A DNA stretch of 64,000 nucleotides, taken from assembly GCA_017546025.1 (NCBI GenBank), contig JAFYYS010000018.1, positions 1 through 64,000 on the forward strand, in the 5' to 3' direction. Positions 1 through 7,603 of this stretch are shown piece by piece. This DNA is from Lachnospiraceae bacterium (GTDB taxonomy: Bacteria; Bacillota; Clostridia; Lachnospirales; Lachnospiraceae). The position numbers were made by a program, and so were the translations under genes. Each line of letters begins with the position of its first letter. The first letter of the stretch is position 1. The notes under the pieces are model-generated. The model did not search any database. It had not been told where the DNA came from and was given only the letters and a program-made list of their open reading frames with translations.

Positions 1-41
1 ATGAGGAATTCTTTCTCCAGTGGATTCTTATGCTTTGACAT
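1..41 (-). CDS. possible start of a gene running off the left edge
   Basis: An ATG at 41 on the minus strand opens a frame of 13 codons that is still open at the window edge. A GGAAGGAG ribosome-binding sequence lies at 54-61, about 12 nt upstream, which is slightly long spacing. Too little protein is visible to name it. It would be another cargo gene of the element that ends at the tRNA-Thr. Bases 42-229 hold no other gene that I can support. Confidence 0.25.
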   Translation of the reverse strand, partial: MSKHKNPLEKEFL

Positions 42-229
42 AATAAAAGTAGACTCCTTCCTGGCAGATCAGTTGCTCTTATCATACATCTCGTAGCAAC
101 ATTTTTCTACCGTTCCGTGTCCACTTTTATGATAGCATCAAGCCAATCTTTTCGCTCTCCTCCATCTCCCATTTATGTATATCGCTTTCGTACTATCTCA
201 TAACCAGCCCTTATACAATAATGAATTAG

Positions 230-1666
230 TCAATTTACTTTCCATATTCCCTTGGTTTTCCCGATTCTGACAACCTGAGCATTCTCAACCATTTTCTTCA
301 TGATTCTTTGAATTGTAGACCTTGACAAGCCGACTCTCTTCGCTAATTCTGCTTGTGTGAATGCGGAATTCTCCTTTAATAGTTGAATTATCTCGTTTTG
401 AACTCTTGTCTCTTCATTTTCCTCTTTTTTTCTAACCTTTGGATTGGCATCATTAGCGTCACGATTAGCATCATTAGCGTCACGATTAGCTTCATTCTTT
501 CGAAACAAATTCACCCGGAACATCTCTGCCGTCTCAATGAATTCCGGATCAGGAAGTCCGTACTCGCGTGCTGCACTACGGATTCTCTGCAAGCCGGTTC
601 CCCAAGCTTCCACCAGCCCCATCTGGCTGAAGACATTGGCAATTGCACGATTTCGCAACTTCGAATGCCCTTGCAAGGCTTCTTCGAACGTTAATCCATT
701 ATACAGCCCACCCGGCGAAGTAACCTCAAGCCTGTCATCATATATTGCCACCTGTACACAGGATTCGCCCGTATAATTTCGATGGCAATGCGCATTTACA
801 ATCATCTCACGTATAGCTTCCGGCGGTAACTCATACGATTCTTCCCGCTGCAAGCCTTTAATCTTTACACCCAGCCGAATATTCCGAAGTACAAAATCTA
901 CAGACTCTTCTATCTGTTCATAAATCGGTCCGGTGTACTCCCTCTTATCTAAAAAGACTGCGCGATCATTTCCTTTAAAAACCGCGCACTGTGTCTTTGA
1001 AAACGGGAAATAGTCCGACGTCAGCAGAACAAATGCATTGGAAGCAAGAACCTCTTCTCCCACCTTTCTTATCACTTTCCAATTCTCCAGATTAGTCCTT
1101 GTCACAGTCGGGAGCGGTTTGGGTAAATCCTTTGCTTTCTGCATTGCCCTTCTTCTGACATTCATATCACTGCACAGTGTCTTTATTGCCTTATCTGTGA
1201 CCTTATATCCGATGCAGGTAAGTTCATCCCAGGAAATCCTGGCCCCCTCCATTTCCAGTTCTTTTATCTTCTCAGGCGAGGCCGGTCTGGTGGTTCCGCC
1301 GACTCTCACAAAAGTTCCAACATCCTTACCTTTAGACTTCAAATAATATGGCCGTTGCGTTCCCGGTGCAACTGTCACTACGATAACCGTCTTCCCGCCT
1401 AAGGAATACGGTTCAATTTCAGGAATAATCTGTGGTTCACAGGAATCGGAAACAGCATTGGCAATTGCATCCATCGTTTGAAACAAAACTGAATCATCGA
1501 TTCCTACAATTTCTCGCGTACCATCAACCACGCCGAACACAATCCTGCCTCCCTGGGAATTGGAATAGGCCACAACTGTTTTAGTATAGTTCTCAGATCG
1601 ATTTGGCAGAGATTCCTTAAACTCAACACCCTTCGATTCACCGCAAATAATATCATCAATTATCAT
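230..1666 (-). CDS. AlbA_2 (Schlafen-like) / RecG-related transcriptional regulator
   Basis: A 478-residue protein with the layout of the AlbA_2/'RecG-like' regulators common in Firmicutes and mobile elements. An N-terminal AlbA_2 domain (about 1-120) carries the typical G-E-S-K-G-V-E-F-K-E-S run near residue 9. A GHKL/HATPase_c_4-like segment (about 275-375) contains EMIVNAHCHRNY and GTGLQRI. A C-terminal winged helix (about 425-475) follows. The linker holds a DNA-encoded repeat of A-N-R-D-A-N-D. An AGGGG site precedes the ATG by about 9 nt. It lies 28 bp downstream of the XRE gene and is probably co-transcribed with it. Family assignment is good; target and ligand are unknown. The name 'helicase' often given to this family is not supported, as no helicase motifs are visible. 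Confidence 0.8.
   Translation of the reverse strand: MIIDDIICGESKGVEFKESLPNRSENYTKTVVAYSNSQGGRIVFGVVDGTREIVGIDDSVLFQTMDAIANAVSDSCEPQIIPEIEPYSLGGKTVIVVTVAPGTQRPYYLKSKGKDVGTFVRVGGTTRPASPEKIKELEMEGARISWDELTCIGYKVTDKAIKTLCSDMNVRRRAMQKAKDLPKPLPTVTRTNLENWKVIRKVGEEVLASNAFVLLTSDYFPFSKTQCAVFKGNDRAVFLDKREYTGPIYEQIEESVDFVLRNIRLGVKIKGLQREESYELPPEAIREMIVNAHCHRNYTGESCVQVAIYDDRLEVTSPGGLYNGLTFEEALQGHSKLRNRAIANVFSQMGLVEAWGTGLQRIRSAAREYGLPDPEFIETAEMFRVNLFRKNEANRDANDANRDANDANPKVRKKEENEETRVQNEIIQLLKENSAFTQAELAKRVGLSRSTIQRIMKKMVENAQVVRIGKTKGIWKVN
447..488 (-). repeat. two tandem 21-bp units inside the AlbA_2 regulator
   Basis: Two exact copies of a 21-bp unit (447-467 and 468-488) are followed by a partial third. 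The unit is a multiple of three, so copy-number change keeps the frame; it encodes A-N-R-D-A-N-D in the flexible linker between the ATPase-like domain and the winged helix. It looks like a small VNTR in a disordered linker, not a CRISPR. Confidence 0.8.
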
Positions 1667-1694
1667 CCATTTTCACCCCTTTTCAGTAGTGGCT

Positions 1695-2483
1695 CTATTG
1701 TGTCTCTCGTTTTGTACTTTCTAACACCGGAAGTTTCAATGCCCCGTTTTCCGGGCCCCTAAGTATCTGAGATTTAATTACCGACAGTGTTGCTGTGTCA
1801 ATAAGCATTACGGATGAATAACGAGCAAACGCCGGTGGGTTATATTCCACGATTTGATTATACAAATCTTCAGATTCAGTAACAAATGTTTGAAGAACAG
1901 CTAACTTTTTGGGAATTACCGCTCCTAATTTCCTGTTATAGATATAGTATACCTCTTCTATGACTCTTGTGTTGTTTGATTTCTTAGGCAGCATCTCAAT
2001 CAGGAATTGAAAACGCCACTTGATCATTTCTTCATCCACTTGTACATGAACCACAAAATCATAGTGCTCACCTATAGCTCCACTGTCCGCATAATACTTA
2101 TACTTACTCCTTGCAAGTGCTACGGAAACCGTTGCAATTCCCATACGAACAAATTGCTCCCGTGCTTGCGATGTCAACCTTGTCCGATTATTACATTCCT
2201 CTTCCGCATCAAAGACAAGCGCTACAGAATCTGAATACCCTGCTGCGTTCAATAATTGAGCATAAGTGACACCATTCTGAGCAACGGCTGCAATAACAGA
2301 TATTGTATTGGGTCGGGGTGCATTATATATTTTCCCGTTCGTTATCCTGCTGATATAGTATAGTGACAGTCCGGTGTCTTCAGAGAATTGCGTCTTTGTT
2401 CGATTGCCGATAGCTTTATTTACCAGTTCGGAAAAAGCCTGTGCGTCAAATTCCTTCTCCGGTTTGTTAAATCTTCTTGCCAT
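1695..2483 (-). CDS. XRE-family helix-turn-helix regulator (element repressor candidate)
   Basis: A protein of about 262 residues. The N-terminal third has a helix-turn-helix of the Cro/C1 type: T-Q-F-S-E-D-T-G-L-S followed by Y-I-S-R-I-T-N-G-K. The remaining 190 residues match nothing I recognise and may be a sensing or dimerisation region. The start is placed at the ATG at 2483 because AAAGGA sits about 8 nt upstream; the in-frame ATG at 2492 lies directly on that site. The gene is divergent from the integrase, with a 430-bp control region between, as expected for a repressor of integration or excision. It is followed after 28 bp by the AlbA_2 gene. The repressor role is inferred from context. 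Confidence 0.75.
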   Translation of the reverse strand: MARRFNKPEKEFDAQAFSELVNKAIGNRTKTQFSEDTGLSLYYISRITNGKIYNAPRPNTISVIAAVAQNGVTYAQLLNAAGYSDSVALVFDAEEECNNRTRLTSQAREQFVRMGIATVSVALARSKYKYYADSGAIGEHYDFVVHVQVDEEMIKWRFQFLIEMLPKKSNNTRVIEEVYYIYNRKLGAVIPKKLAVLQTFVTESEDLYNQIVEYNPPAFARYSSVMLIDTATLSVIKSQILRGPENGALKLPVLESTKRETQ

Positions 2484-2602
2484 TACTACCATCCTTTCCG
2501 GTCTTCACTGGGTTCATCAAAGAAAGACATATCTTCGTATATCTTAGATTATCTTGCCACATCTTCATCTTAGTAAAAGCTCATCTATTTGTCAATACAC
2601 AA

Positions 2603-2647
2603 TTGCTTTTCGCTATTTTATTTGCTTTTTTATATACATTTGCTTTT
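2603..2647. promoter_or_regulatory. three spaced TTGCTTTT direct repeats, candidate XRE operators
   Basis: TTGCTTTT occurs at 2603, 2622 and 2640, spaced 19 and 18 bp, close to two helical turns. The last copy forms a palindrome, TTTGC-N6-GCAAA. They lie between the XRE start and the integrase promoter, so a repressor bound here could control both directions. Operator function is inferred. Confidence 0.4.
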
Positions 2648-2661
2648 TAGCAAACAACATA

Positions 2662-2690
2662 TTGACATATTGCATTTGTTGCTGTATTAT
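2662..2690 (+). promoter_or_regulatory. promoter toward the integrase
   Basis: TTGACA (2662-2667), a 17-bp spacer and TATTAT (2685-2690). It would start a leader of about 220 nt before the integrase, carrying an inverted repeat and a small ORF. It sits immediately beside the TTGCTTTT repeats. Confidence 0.7.
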
Positions 2691-2728
2691 AAATGACAGA
2701 AATACAAACTAGCGTTTCAGAATAATTC

Positions 2729-2813
2729 TATGTTCCTTGACAAAGTAATAGCGGGGTTATTTCGAATAGGTATGAGATTCTCGCATACTCCTCTGTAATT
2801 GTTAAGGAACATA
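2729..2813. repeat. near-perfect 14-bp inverted repeat in the integrase leader
   Basis: TATGTTCCTTGACA (2729-2742) and TGTTAAGGAACATA (2800-2813) are inverted copies with one mismatch, 57 bp apart. A smaller dyad around 2770-2789 lies between them. They could be arm-type sites for the recombinase or excisionase, or an RNA structure in the leader. Nothing in the sequence decides between these. Confidence 0.6.
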
Positions 2814-2839
2814 CATTTACAGCGGAAGGGAGCCTTATC

Positions 2840-2911
2840 ATGTATGAGGAGTACAATACAATATGCATACGCTTTGATTCTGCCAAATCCGCTGCCGGAC
2901 TTTTTGGTTAG
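2840..2911 (+). CDS. 23-residue leader ORF upstream of the integrase
   Basis: An ATG at 2840 follows an AAGGGAG site by 7 nt and opens 23 codons (begins M-Y-E-E-Y-N) ending at TAG 2909-2911, only 6 bp before the integrase GTG. The strong ribosome-binding site and tight spacing suggest translation, possibly coupling to the integrase, which has a poor site of its own. No similarity recognised. Confidence 0.4.
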   Translation: MYEEYNTICIRFDSAKSAAGLFG

Positions 2912-2917
2912 AAAGAG

Positions 2918-4201
2918 GTGTTTGTTATTATTTCTTTTTCTGATATACAAAAAGCCTATGCTAATGGTACAATAGCAACGGAAATGCTGGATATGATTGA
3001 ATCCGATATGATAAAATCCAAAGTATTATCCGTTCATCCGTATACCATCACACCCCCGAAGGATAGTTCCAGTCGTTGGATGACCTATGTCAAGTGTCCG
3101 GACGGAAAGCGTAAGAAACTTGTTGCGAAAACAGAATCCGAATTAATGCTTATGTTGAAAAAGCACTATTTTGATGATGATGTTATCACCCTGGACTCTC
3201 TCTTTCCGAAATGGCTGTCAAAACGTAATGAGGAGGGAACCAGTTCCAGAACGCTCAGGAGAAATGTTAATGACTGGAATAAGTATTATTCCCATAGCAA
3301 TTTGATTTCTGCTCCTCTTCACACGCTGACATTCGAAGAGATAGAGTCATTTCTTTACGGAAATATCAATGAGTACCAACTGACGATTAAGGCATATCGA
3401 AATATGTCCTTTATTCTGAAAGACATGCTGAAATATGCCACCAGGAGAAAACTGATTTCGGAGAATCCGTGGGATCTGGTCGAGATTAAGCTTAAAGGTT
3501 GCAGGCCGGCCGCAAAGAGAAACTCTTCCAGCAGCGTGTATCTTAGTGACGAGAAGGAAAAACTCTTCTCCGTTCTCAATCAAAAGCTATCCTCTGCACC
3601 GGACGTAAGAGTGTATGCGATTTTCCTCATGTTCAAACTCGGAATTCGATTGGGTGAGCTGGTTGCGCTAAAATGGGCGGACGTTGATGAAAGAGAGATG
3701 ACAATTCATATCCATCGTACAGAGACCAAAGTTGTAAATGTCGCAAGTGGAAAAGCTCAGTATGTTGTTGTCGAGCACACAAAGAAGAAAAGTATTTATG
3801 GTGACAGATTTCTTGACCTTGACATGTATGACATCGAGCTGCTTCACTCCGTTGGCTCATTCAGCAGTGCCGATCAATCGGAAACTGACGGATATATTTT
3901 CACTAATGAATCCGGACGGATCAAAAGCCATAATATCGACCGATATCTCCGACGTTGTTGTGATTTGGCAGGGATTGATGAAAAATCATCTCACGATATC
4001 CGCAGAACGGTTGCCTCAGATTTGTTCAACAACAATGTTCCAATCTCGATTATTCGGGATTACTTGGGGCATTCGGACATTCAGACCACACAAGGGTATA
4101 TTCTGGACAATCTGAACAAGGAAAGAAAAAAGAATGCAATAAGAAACGCTCTTTCATGCAATAATGGTTTATCTGTACTCAAGTGTACTCATTTTGCATG
4201 A
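2918..4201 (+). CDS. int: tyrosine recombinase / integrase
   Basis: A 427-residue phage-type integrase. It has an N-terminal arm-binding-like region, a SAM-like core-binding domain (about 88-180) and a C-terminal catalytic domain (about 205-400). All catalytic positions are visible: Arg244 in GIRLGEL, Lys289/290 in the beta-hairpin region, His359 and Arg362 in HDIRR, His385 in LGHSD, and Tyr394 in TQGYI. It cuts and rejoins DNA through a 3'-phosphotyrosine at the att site. The start is uncertain: GTG 2918 overlaps the only AGAGG-like sequence, so translation may be coupled to the preceding 23-codon ORF or start at an internal ATG (about 2984). Its 3' end faces the tRNA-Thr 3' end, identifying that tRNA as the likely target. 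Confidence 0.9.
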   Translation: MFVIISFSDIQKAYANGTIATEMLDMIESDMIKSKVLSVHPYTITPPKDSSSRWMTYVKCPDGKRKKLVAKTESELMLMLKKHYFDDDVITLDSLFPKWLSKRNEEGTSSRTLRRNVNDWNKYYSHSNLISAPLHTLTFEEIESFLYGNINEYQLTIKAYRNMSFILKDMLKYATRRKLISENPWDLVEIKLKGCRPAAKRNSSSSVYLSDEKEKLFSVLNQKLSSAPDVRVYAIFLMFKLGIRLGELVALKWADVDEREMTIHIHRTETKVVNVASGKAQYVVVEHTKKKSIYGDRFLDLDMYDIELLHSVGSFSSADQSETDGYIFTNESGRIKSHNIDRYLRRCCDLAGIDEKSSHDIRRTVASDLFNNNVPISIIRDYLGHSDIQTTQGYILDNLNKERKKNAIRNALSCNNGLSVLKCTHFA

Positions 4202-4213
4202 AAACAAGAAAAA

Positions 4214-4243
4214 GCGGAAAGCCAAATCTCTTTAGCTTTCCGC
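4214..4243. terminator. bidirectional intrinsic terminator between integrase and tRNA-Thr
   Basis: A perfect 9-bp stem (4214-4222 with 4235-4243) and 12-nt loop. On the minus strand it is followed by a run of T (complement of 4209-4213), so it should end the tRNA transcript. On the plus strand a weaker T-rich tail can end the integrase transcript. Confidence 0.75.
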
Positions 4244-4257
4244 ACTCTTTACAGTAA

Positions 4258-4328
4258 GCTGATGGCGGGAATTGAACCCGCGACCTCTTCCTTACCAAGG
4301 AAACGCTCTACCCCTGAGCCACATCAGC
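4258..4328 (-). tRNA. tRNA-Thr (anticodon GGT)
   Basis: A full 71-nt cloverleaf on the minus strand: acceptor GCTGATG/CATCAGC, D-arm GCTC/GAGC, anticodon arm TTTCC-TTGGTAA-GGAAG with anticodon GGT, and T-arm GCGGG-TTCAATT-CCCGC. CCA is not encoded. The 3' end faces the integrase and is the presumed attachment site. An upstream promoter and a downstream terminator are both visible. Confidence 0.95.
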
Positions 4329-4341
4329 AATCACGAATGCT

Positions 4342-4370
4342 ATAATACCACAACAAATATGGTTTTGCAA
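4342..4370 (-). promoter_or_regulatory. promoter of tRNA-Thr
   Basis: On the minus strand, TTGCAA (4365-4370), 17-bp spacer, TATTAT (4342-4347). The predicted start is a few bases before the tRNA 5' end at 4328. Confidence 0.7.
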
Positions 4371-4406
4371 GCCTTATTTCAAGAAGTTTTTTCAGGCTTT
4401 AGATCC

Positions 4407-5003
4407 TTATTCGTTGAGGATTGTGCGGACCTTTTTCCGAATCCGCTGAAGGGTGTTGTCAACCGATTTCGGAGTCTTGCCGAGTTTGGCGGCAATCTCG
4501 CGGTAATCAAGGCCGCGCATGTATTCCGTGAAGACGGTATGCTCGGTTTTGCTGAGGGAATCAAGGATTCTTTTGCGAAGCGCTCCGGCATCCTCTTTTG
4601 AAATCAGCTGGCTCTCCGGATTGTCATATAAACCGACACCGTAAAGCCCCGTTCCGTCCTCATTCTGAAACGCCGGGGAGTCTAACGAGACAAAGTCTTC
4701 CATCGCGCTGTGCTTTCTGCGCTTCGAAGCCGTTACGGCATTCATCATCTTGCGGCGGATACACAGGCCGGCGAAGGTTTCAAACCCGGTGCCTGCGTCC
4801 GGACGGTAATCGCGGATTGCCTGCAGCAGCCCGATCATGCCCTCCTGCAGCAGATCGTCCCATTCGCCCCAGGGAAGAAAGTAATTCCTTGCCAGAAGAC
4901 GCACGAGTTCCTTGTATTTGACAAGGAGGTACTCTTCTGCCTTCGGATCCTCTGCTGCCATGCGGCACAGTTCTTCATCCCCGTAAATCGAATAATTCGT
5001 CAT
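4407..5003 (-). CDS. sigH: RNA polymerase sigma factor, SigH family
   Basis: A 198-residue sigma-70-type factor with a complete region 2 (D-D-L-L-Q-E-G and F-E-T-F-A-G-L-C-I-R-R at about 50-85) and region 4 (L-S-K-T-E-H-T-V-F ... Y-R-E-I-A-A-K-L-G-K-T-P-K-S-V-D-N at about 148-185). The YREIA-KTPKSVDN pattern and the place after rlmB match the SigH (sigma-30) group, which in spore formers drives stationary-phase and early sporulation genes. The ATG overlaps the rlmB stop by 4 bp, so translation is coupled. The yacP/NYN gene usually between rlmB and sigH in bacilli is absent. Whether this copy controls sporulation or competence here cannot be read from sequence. Confidence 0.85.
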   Translation of the reverse strand: MTNYSIYGDEELCRMAAEDPKAEEYLLVKYKELVRLLARNYFLPWGEWDDLLQEGMIGLLQAIRDYRPDAGTGFETFAGLCIRRKMMNAVTASKRRKHSAMEDFVSLDSPAFQNEDGTGLYGVGLYDNPESQLISKEDAGALRKRILDSLSKTEHTVFTEYMRGLDYREIAAKLGKTPKSVDNTLQRIRKKVRTILNE

Positions 5004-5746
5004 TTGCCACCCATTCTCTGCCGAACGATTTCATACGCCAGCACACCCATTGCAACCGATGCATTCAGGGAATCGATGTCCCCCTTCATCGGAATGGACG
5101 CCGTCATGTCGCAATGCTCCTTCACGAGATGCGAAACGCCGCTTCCCTCGTTTCCGATGACAAGCCCGATCGGTCCGGTCAGGTTCATCCGGTACATCGG
5201 CTCGCCGTTCATATCCGCACACACGAACCAGACGCCCTGCTTTTTCAGCTCTTCCATCGTTCTGGTGAGGTTCGTTACCTTCGCAACAGGCGTATAGTTC
5301 AAAGCGCCTGCGGACGTTCTCGCAACCGTAGCGGTGAGCCCGACGGCACGGTTCTTCGGAATGATGACACCGTGCGCGCCGGCAAGATTTGCTGTTCTGA
5401 TCATGGCCCCGAAATTATGCGGGTCCTCAATTCCGTCAAGAAGAATGATGAAGGGGGCTTCGCCCTTCTCGGCGGCCTTCTGCAGAATATCCTCCACCTC
5501 GGCATACTTATAGGCAGCTGCCTGCGCGATGACACCCTGGTGCTTTCCCGTGGTGCTCAGTTGGTCCAGACGCTCCTTTGTGACAAAGTTGACGATGGTG
5601 TCACATTTTTCAGCCTCTCTGAGGATGCTCCGGATCGGGCCGTCCTTACAGTCCTTCTGCACAAACAGCTTATCGATTGTCTTCCCCGAGCGGAAAGCCT
5701 CCAAAACGGCGTTTCTGCCTTCAATCAGGGTTTCATTTTCTTCCAT
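5000..5746 (-). CDS. rlmB: 23S rRNA (guanosine-2'-O)-methyltransferase RlmB
   Basis: A SpoU/TrmH-family SPOUT methyltransferase of 248 residues that 2'-O-methylates a guanosine in 23S rRNA (G2251 in E. coli numbering). The N-terminal substrate-binding domain starts at LIEGRNAVLEAF. The catalytic domain carries the three SPOUT motifs: N-F-G-A-M-I-R-T-A, V-I-G-N-E-G-S-G-V and I-P-M-K-G-D-I-D-S-L-N-A-S-V. The ATG at 5746 was chosen over the longer frame because AAAGGAA lies about 6 nt upstream and the extension would run into mrnC. It follows mrnC by 10 bp and overlaps sigH by 4 bp. Confidence 0.93.
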   Translation of the reverse strand: MEENETLIEGRNAVLEAFRSGKTIDKLFVQKDCKDGPIRSILREAEKCDTIVNFVTKERLDQLSTTGKHQGVIAQAAAYKYAEVEDILQKAAEKGEAPFIILLDGIEDPHNFGAMIRTANLAGAHGVIIPKNRAVGLTATVARTSAGALNYTPVAKVTNLTRTMEELKKQGVWFVCADMNGEPMYRMNLTGPIGLVIGNEGSGVSHLVKEHCDMTASIPMKGDIDSLNASVAMGVLAYEIVRQRMGGK

Positions 5747-5756
5747 AACGTTCCTT

Positions 5757-6182
5757 TCAGCAGGTCTCCTGCTCTTTCGGGAATACAAGCTCCACGATCC
5801 GGTCCGTGCGCCCGTTCAGATACAGGTATCCGAGCAGCGTCTCAAACCCGGTCGCGATGCGGTAATCCGTGACCGATGCATGCTTGGCAACCGAATGCGA
5901 ATTGGCGTTCCTGCCGCGCTTAAAGACGGTCATTTCCTCCTCCGTCAGCCTCGGCAGCATCGCATTCATCAGATCCTTCTGCGCCTCCGCCTTGACGGAA
6001 TCGGCAGCGTGCTTATGAAGATGATTCACCGTCAGCTCCCGCTCGCACAGAAGCTTCGTCCGAATCAATAAAGAATAGACGGCGTCTCCGACAAATGCGA
6101 GCGCTAACGGCGAGTATTGCTTAGGGTCGGTGTCGGCATATCCGAACCGTTCCCGAATCAGCGAAGTCAGATCTTCTCCCAT
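5757..6182 (-). CDS. mrnC: Mini-ribonuclease 3
   Basis: A 141-residue protein with the RNase III catalytic fold but no double-stranded-RNA-binding domain, as in MrnC, which matures 23S rRNA ends. Family motifs are clear: L-A-F-V-G-D-A-V-Y near residue 27, R-G-R-N-A near 90, and Y-R-I-A-T-G-F-E-T-L-L-G-Y near 106. The ATG lies inside the end of cysS (16-bp overlap) in the conserved cysS-mrnC-rlmB order, so coupling to cysS translation is likely. Confidence 0.93.
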   Translation of the reverse strand: MGEDLTSLIRERFGYADTDPKQYSPLALAFVGDAVYSLLIRTKLLCERELTVNHLHKHAADSVKAEAQKDLMNAMLPRLTEEEMTVFKRGRNANSHSVAKHASVTDYRIATGFETLLGYLYLNGRTDRIVELVFPKEQETC

Positions 6183-7585
6183 ACGACTCCTTCTCTTGTA
6201 TCCTTAATCTGGATGCCTTTTTCAAGAAGCTCCGCACGGATGGCGTCAGCCTTGGCGAAATCCTTGGCCTTCTTGGCCTCGGCGCGCTCGGCAATCTTGG
6301 CATTTACGAAAGCGGTCAGCTCGTCGTCGGCCTCCGCTTCGGGCGCTTCCGCAGGTGCAGCCGTCAGTCCGAGACTCAGTACGGTATCAAAGCTCTCTGC
6401 CAAAGCGTACTTCGTTCCGTCACTGATATCGGCCTTCAGAACATCGTACAGGACCGTAATGGCCGAAGCGGTGTTGATATCGTTGCACAGGCAGTCCTCA
6501 AACTGCTTTCTGTATGCGGCAAACGCAGCCTGATCCACCGGCGTATCCTTCTTAAGACCGGCAATTCTCTTCACGAGCTTATCGTACGCAGCCGTCATCT
6601 GGTCGAGTACCTCATACGAGAACTCAAGCGGTTTGCGGTAATGGCTCTGCAGGCAGAAGAAACGGTATACAAGCGGGTTGTAGCCCTTGCTCTCAATGAG
6701 CGAAACCGTCAGAAAATCGCCCTTCGACTTGCTCATCTTGCCGCTCTTATCGTTCAGATGATGCACATGGAACCAGTAATTGCACCATTTGTGGCCGAGA
6801 TACGACTCTGACTGGGCAATCTCGTTCGTATGATGCGGGAAAATGTTATCCACGCCGCCGCAGTGGATGTCCATGTACTCACCGAGATGCTTCATGCTGA
6901 TGCACGAGCACTCAATGTGCCAGCCGGGATATCCGACGCCCCACGGGCTGTCCCATTTGAGGGCCTGATCCTCGAATTTGGACTTCGTGAACCAGAGCAC
7001 GAAATCGTTCTTATTCTTCTTATTCGGATCGACATCCACGTCGTCTCTTACGCCCTCAAGAAGCGACTCCTCACTGTGGTTCGTGAGGACAAAATACTCC
7101 TTCAGCTTCGAGGTGTCAAAGTACACATTTTCCCCGGCCTGATAGGCGTAGCCTTTTTCAAGAAGGACTTCAATCATATGAATGAATTCGGGGATGCAGT
7201 GCGTTGCGGGCTCTACCACGTCGGGTGTCTTGATATTCAGTTTCGCGCAATCCGAGAAGAACGCGTCGGTATAAAACTGCGCAATCTCCATGACGGTCTT
7301 ATGCTCGCGCTGCGCACCCTTTAACATCTTATCCTCGCCGGTGTCGGCATCGCTTGAAAGATGTCCCACGTCGGTAATGTTCATGACACGCTTCACGTCG
7401 TAGCCGAGGTAACGAAGCGTCTTCTCAAGCACATCCTCCTGGATGTAGCTTCTGAGGTTTCCGATATGTGCAAAATGGTACACAGTCGGTCCGCAGGTGT
7501 ACATGTTGACCTTTCCGTCGACATTCGGAACGAACTGTTCCACACGCTTTGTCAGTGTATTGTATAATTGTAATCTGTTCTCCAT
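6167..7585 (-). CDS. cysS: cysteine--tRNA ligase
   Basis: Class I aminoacyl-tRNA synthetase of 472 residues that charges tRNA-Cys. Signature elements: M-Y-T-C-G-P-T-V-Y with the first zinc cysteine, H-I-G-N as the HIGH-box variant usual for CysRS, W-H-I-E-C-S and H-H-T-N-E with the remaining zinc ligands, and K-M-S-K-S near residue 270. The C-terminal tail is Ala/Glu-rich and ends in the normal tRNA-binding domain. No T-box leader is present upstream: the preceding gene ends only 18 bp away, so cysS is probably transcribed from further up or from a promoter inside the envelope cluster. Confidence 0.97.
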   Translation of the reverse strand: MENRLQLYNTLTKRVEQFVPNVDGKVNMYTCGPTVYHFAHIGNLRSYIQEDVLEKTLRYLGYDVKRVMNITDVGHLSSDADTGEDKMLKGAQREHKTVMEIAQFYTDAFFSDCAKLNIKTPDVVEPATHCIPEFIHMIEVLLEKGYAYQAGENVYFDTSKLKEYFVLTNHSEESLLEGVRDDVDVDPNKKNKNDFVLWFTKSKFEDQALKWDSPWGVGYPGWHIECSCISMKHLGEYMDIHCGGVDNIFPHHTNEIAQSESYLGHKWCNYWFHVHHLNDKSGKMSKSKGDFLTVSLIESKGYNPLVYRFFCLQSHYRKPLEFSYEVLDQMTAAYDKLVKRIAGLKKDTPVDQAAFAAYRKQFEDCLCNDINTASAITVLYDVLKADISDGTKYALAESFDTVLSLGLTAAPAEAPEAEADDELTAFVNAKIAERAEAKKAKDFAKADAIRAELLEKGIQIKDTREGVVWEKI

Positions 7586-7603
7586 GTTATCTCCTGTTCC
7601 TTT

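Larger units (their letters stand above)
1..4285. mobile_element. right end of an integrative element inserted at tRNA-Thr
   Basis: A tyrosine recombinase gene (2918-4201) ends 56 bp from the 3' end of a tRNA-Thr gene, which points toward it. This is the usual layout of integrases that use the tRNA 3' end as attachment site. A divergent XRE regulator and an AlbA_2 regulator follow, and base composition is clearly more AT-rich than to the right of 4330. The attachment core is expected within the tRNA T-arm and acceptor (about 4258-4285). The matching left copy is not in the window, so element size and type (prophage, ICE or smaller island) are unknown. Confidence 0.6.

Noticed and set aside
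447-488. Short tandem repeat considered as a CRISPR remnant
   Set aside because: Units are adjacent with no spacers, in frame inside a gene linker, and no cas genes are present.
7586-7603. T-box leader expected before cysS
   Set aside because: Only 18 bp separate cysS from the preceding gene, and no T-box elements are visible.
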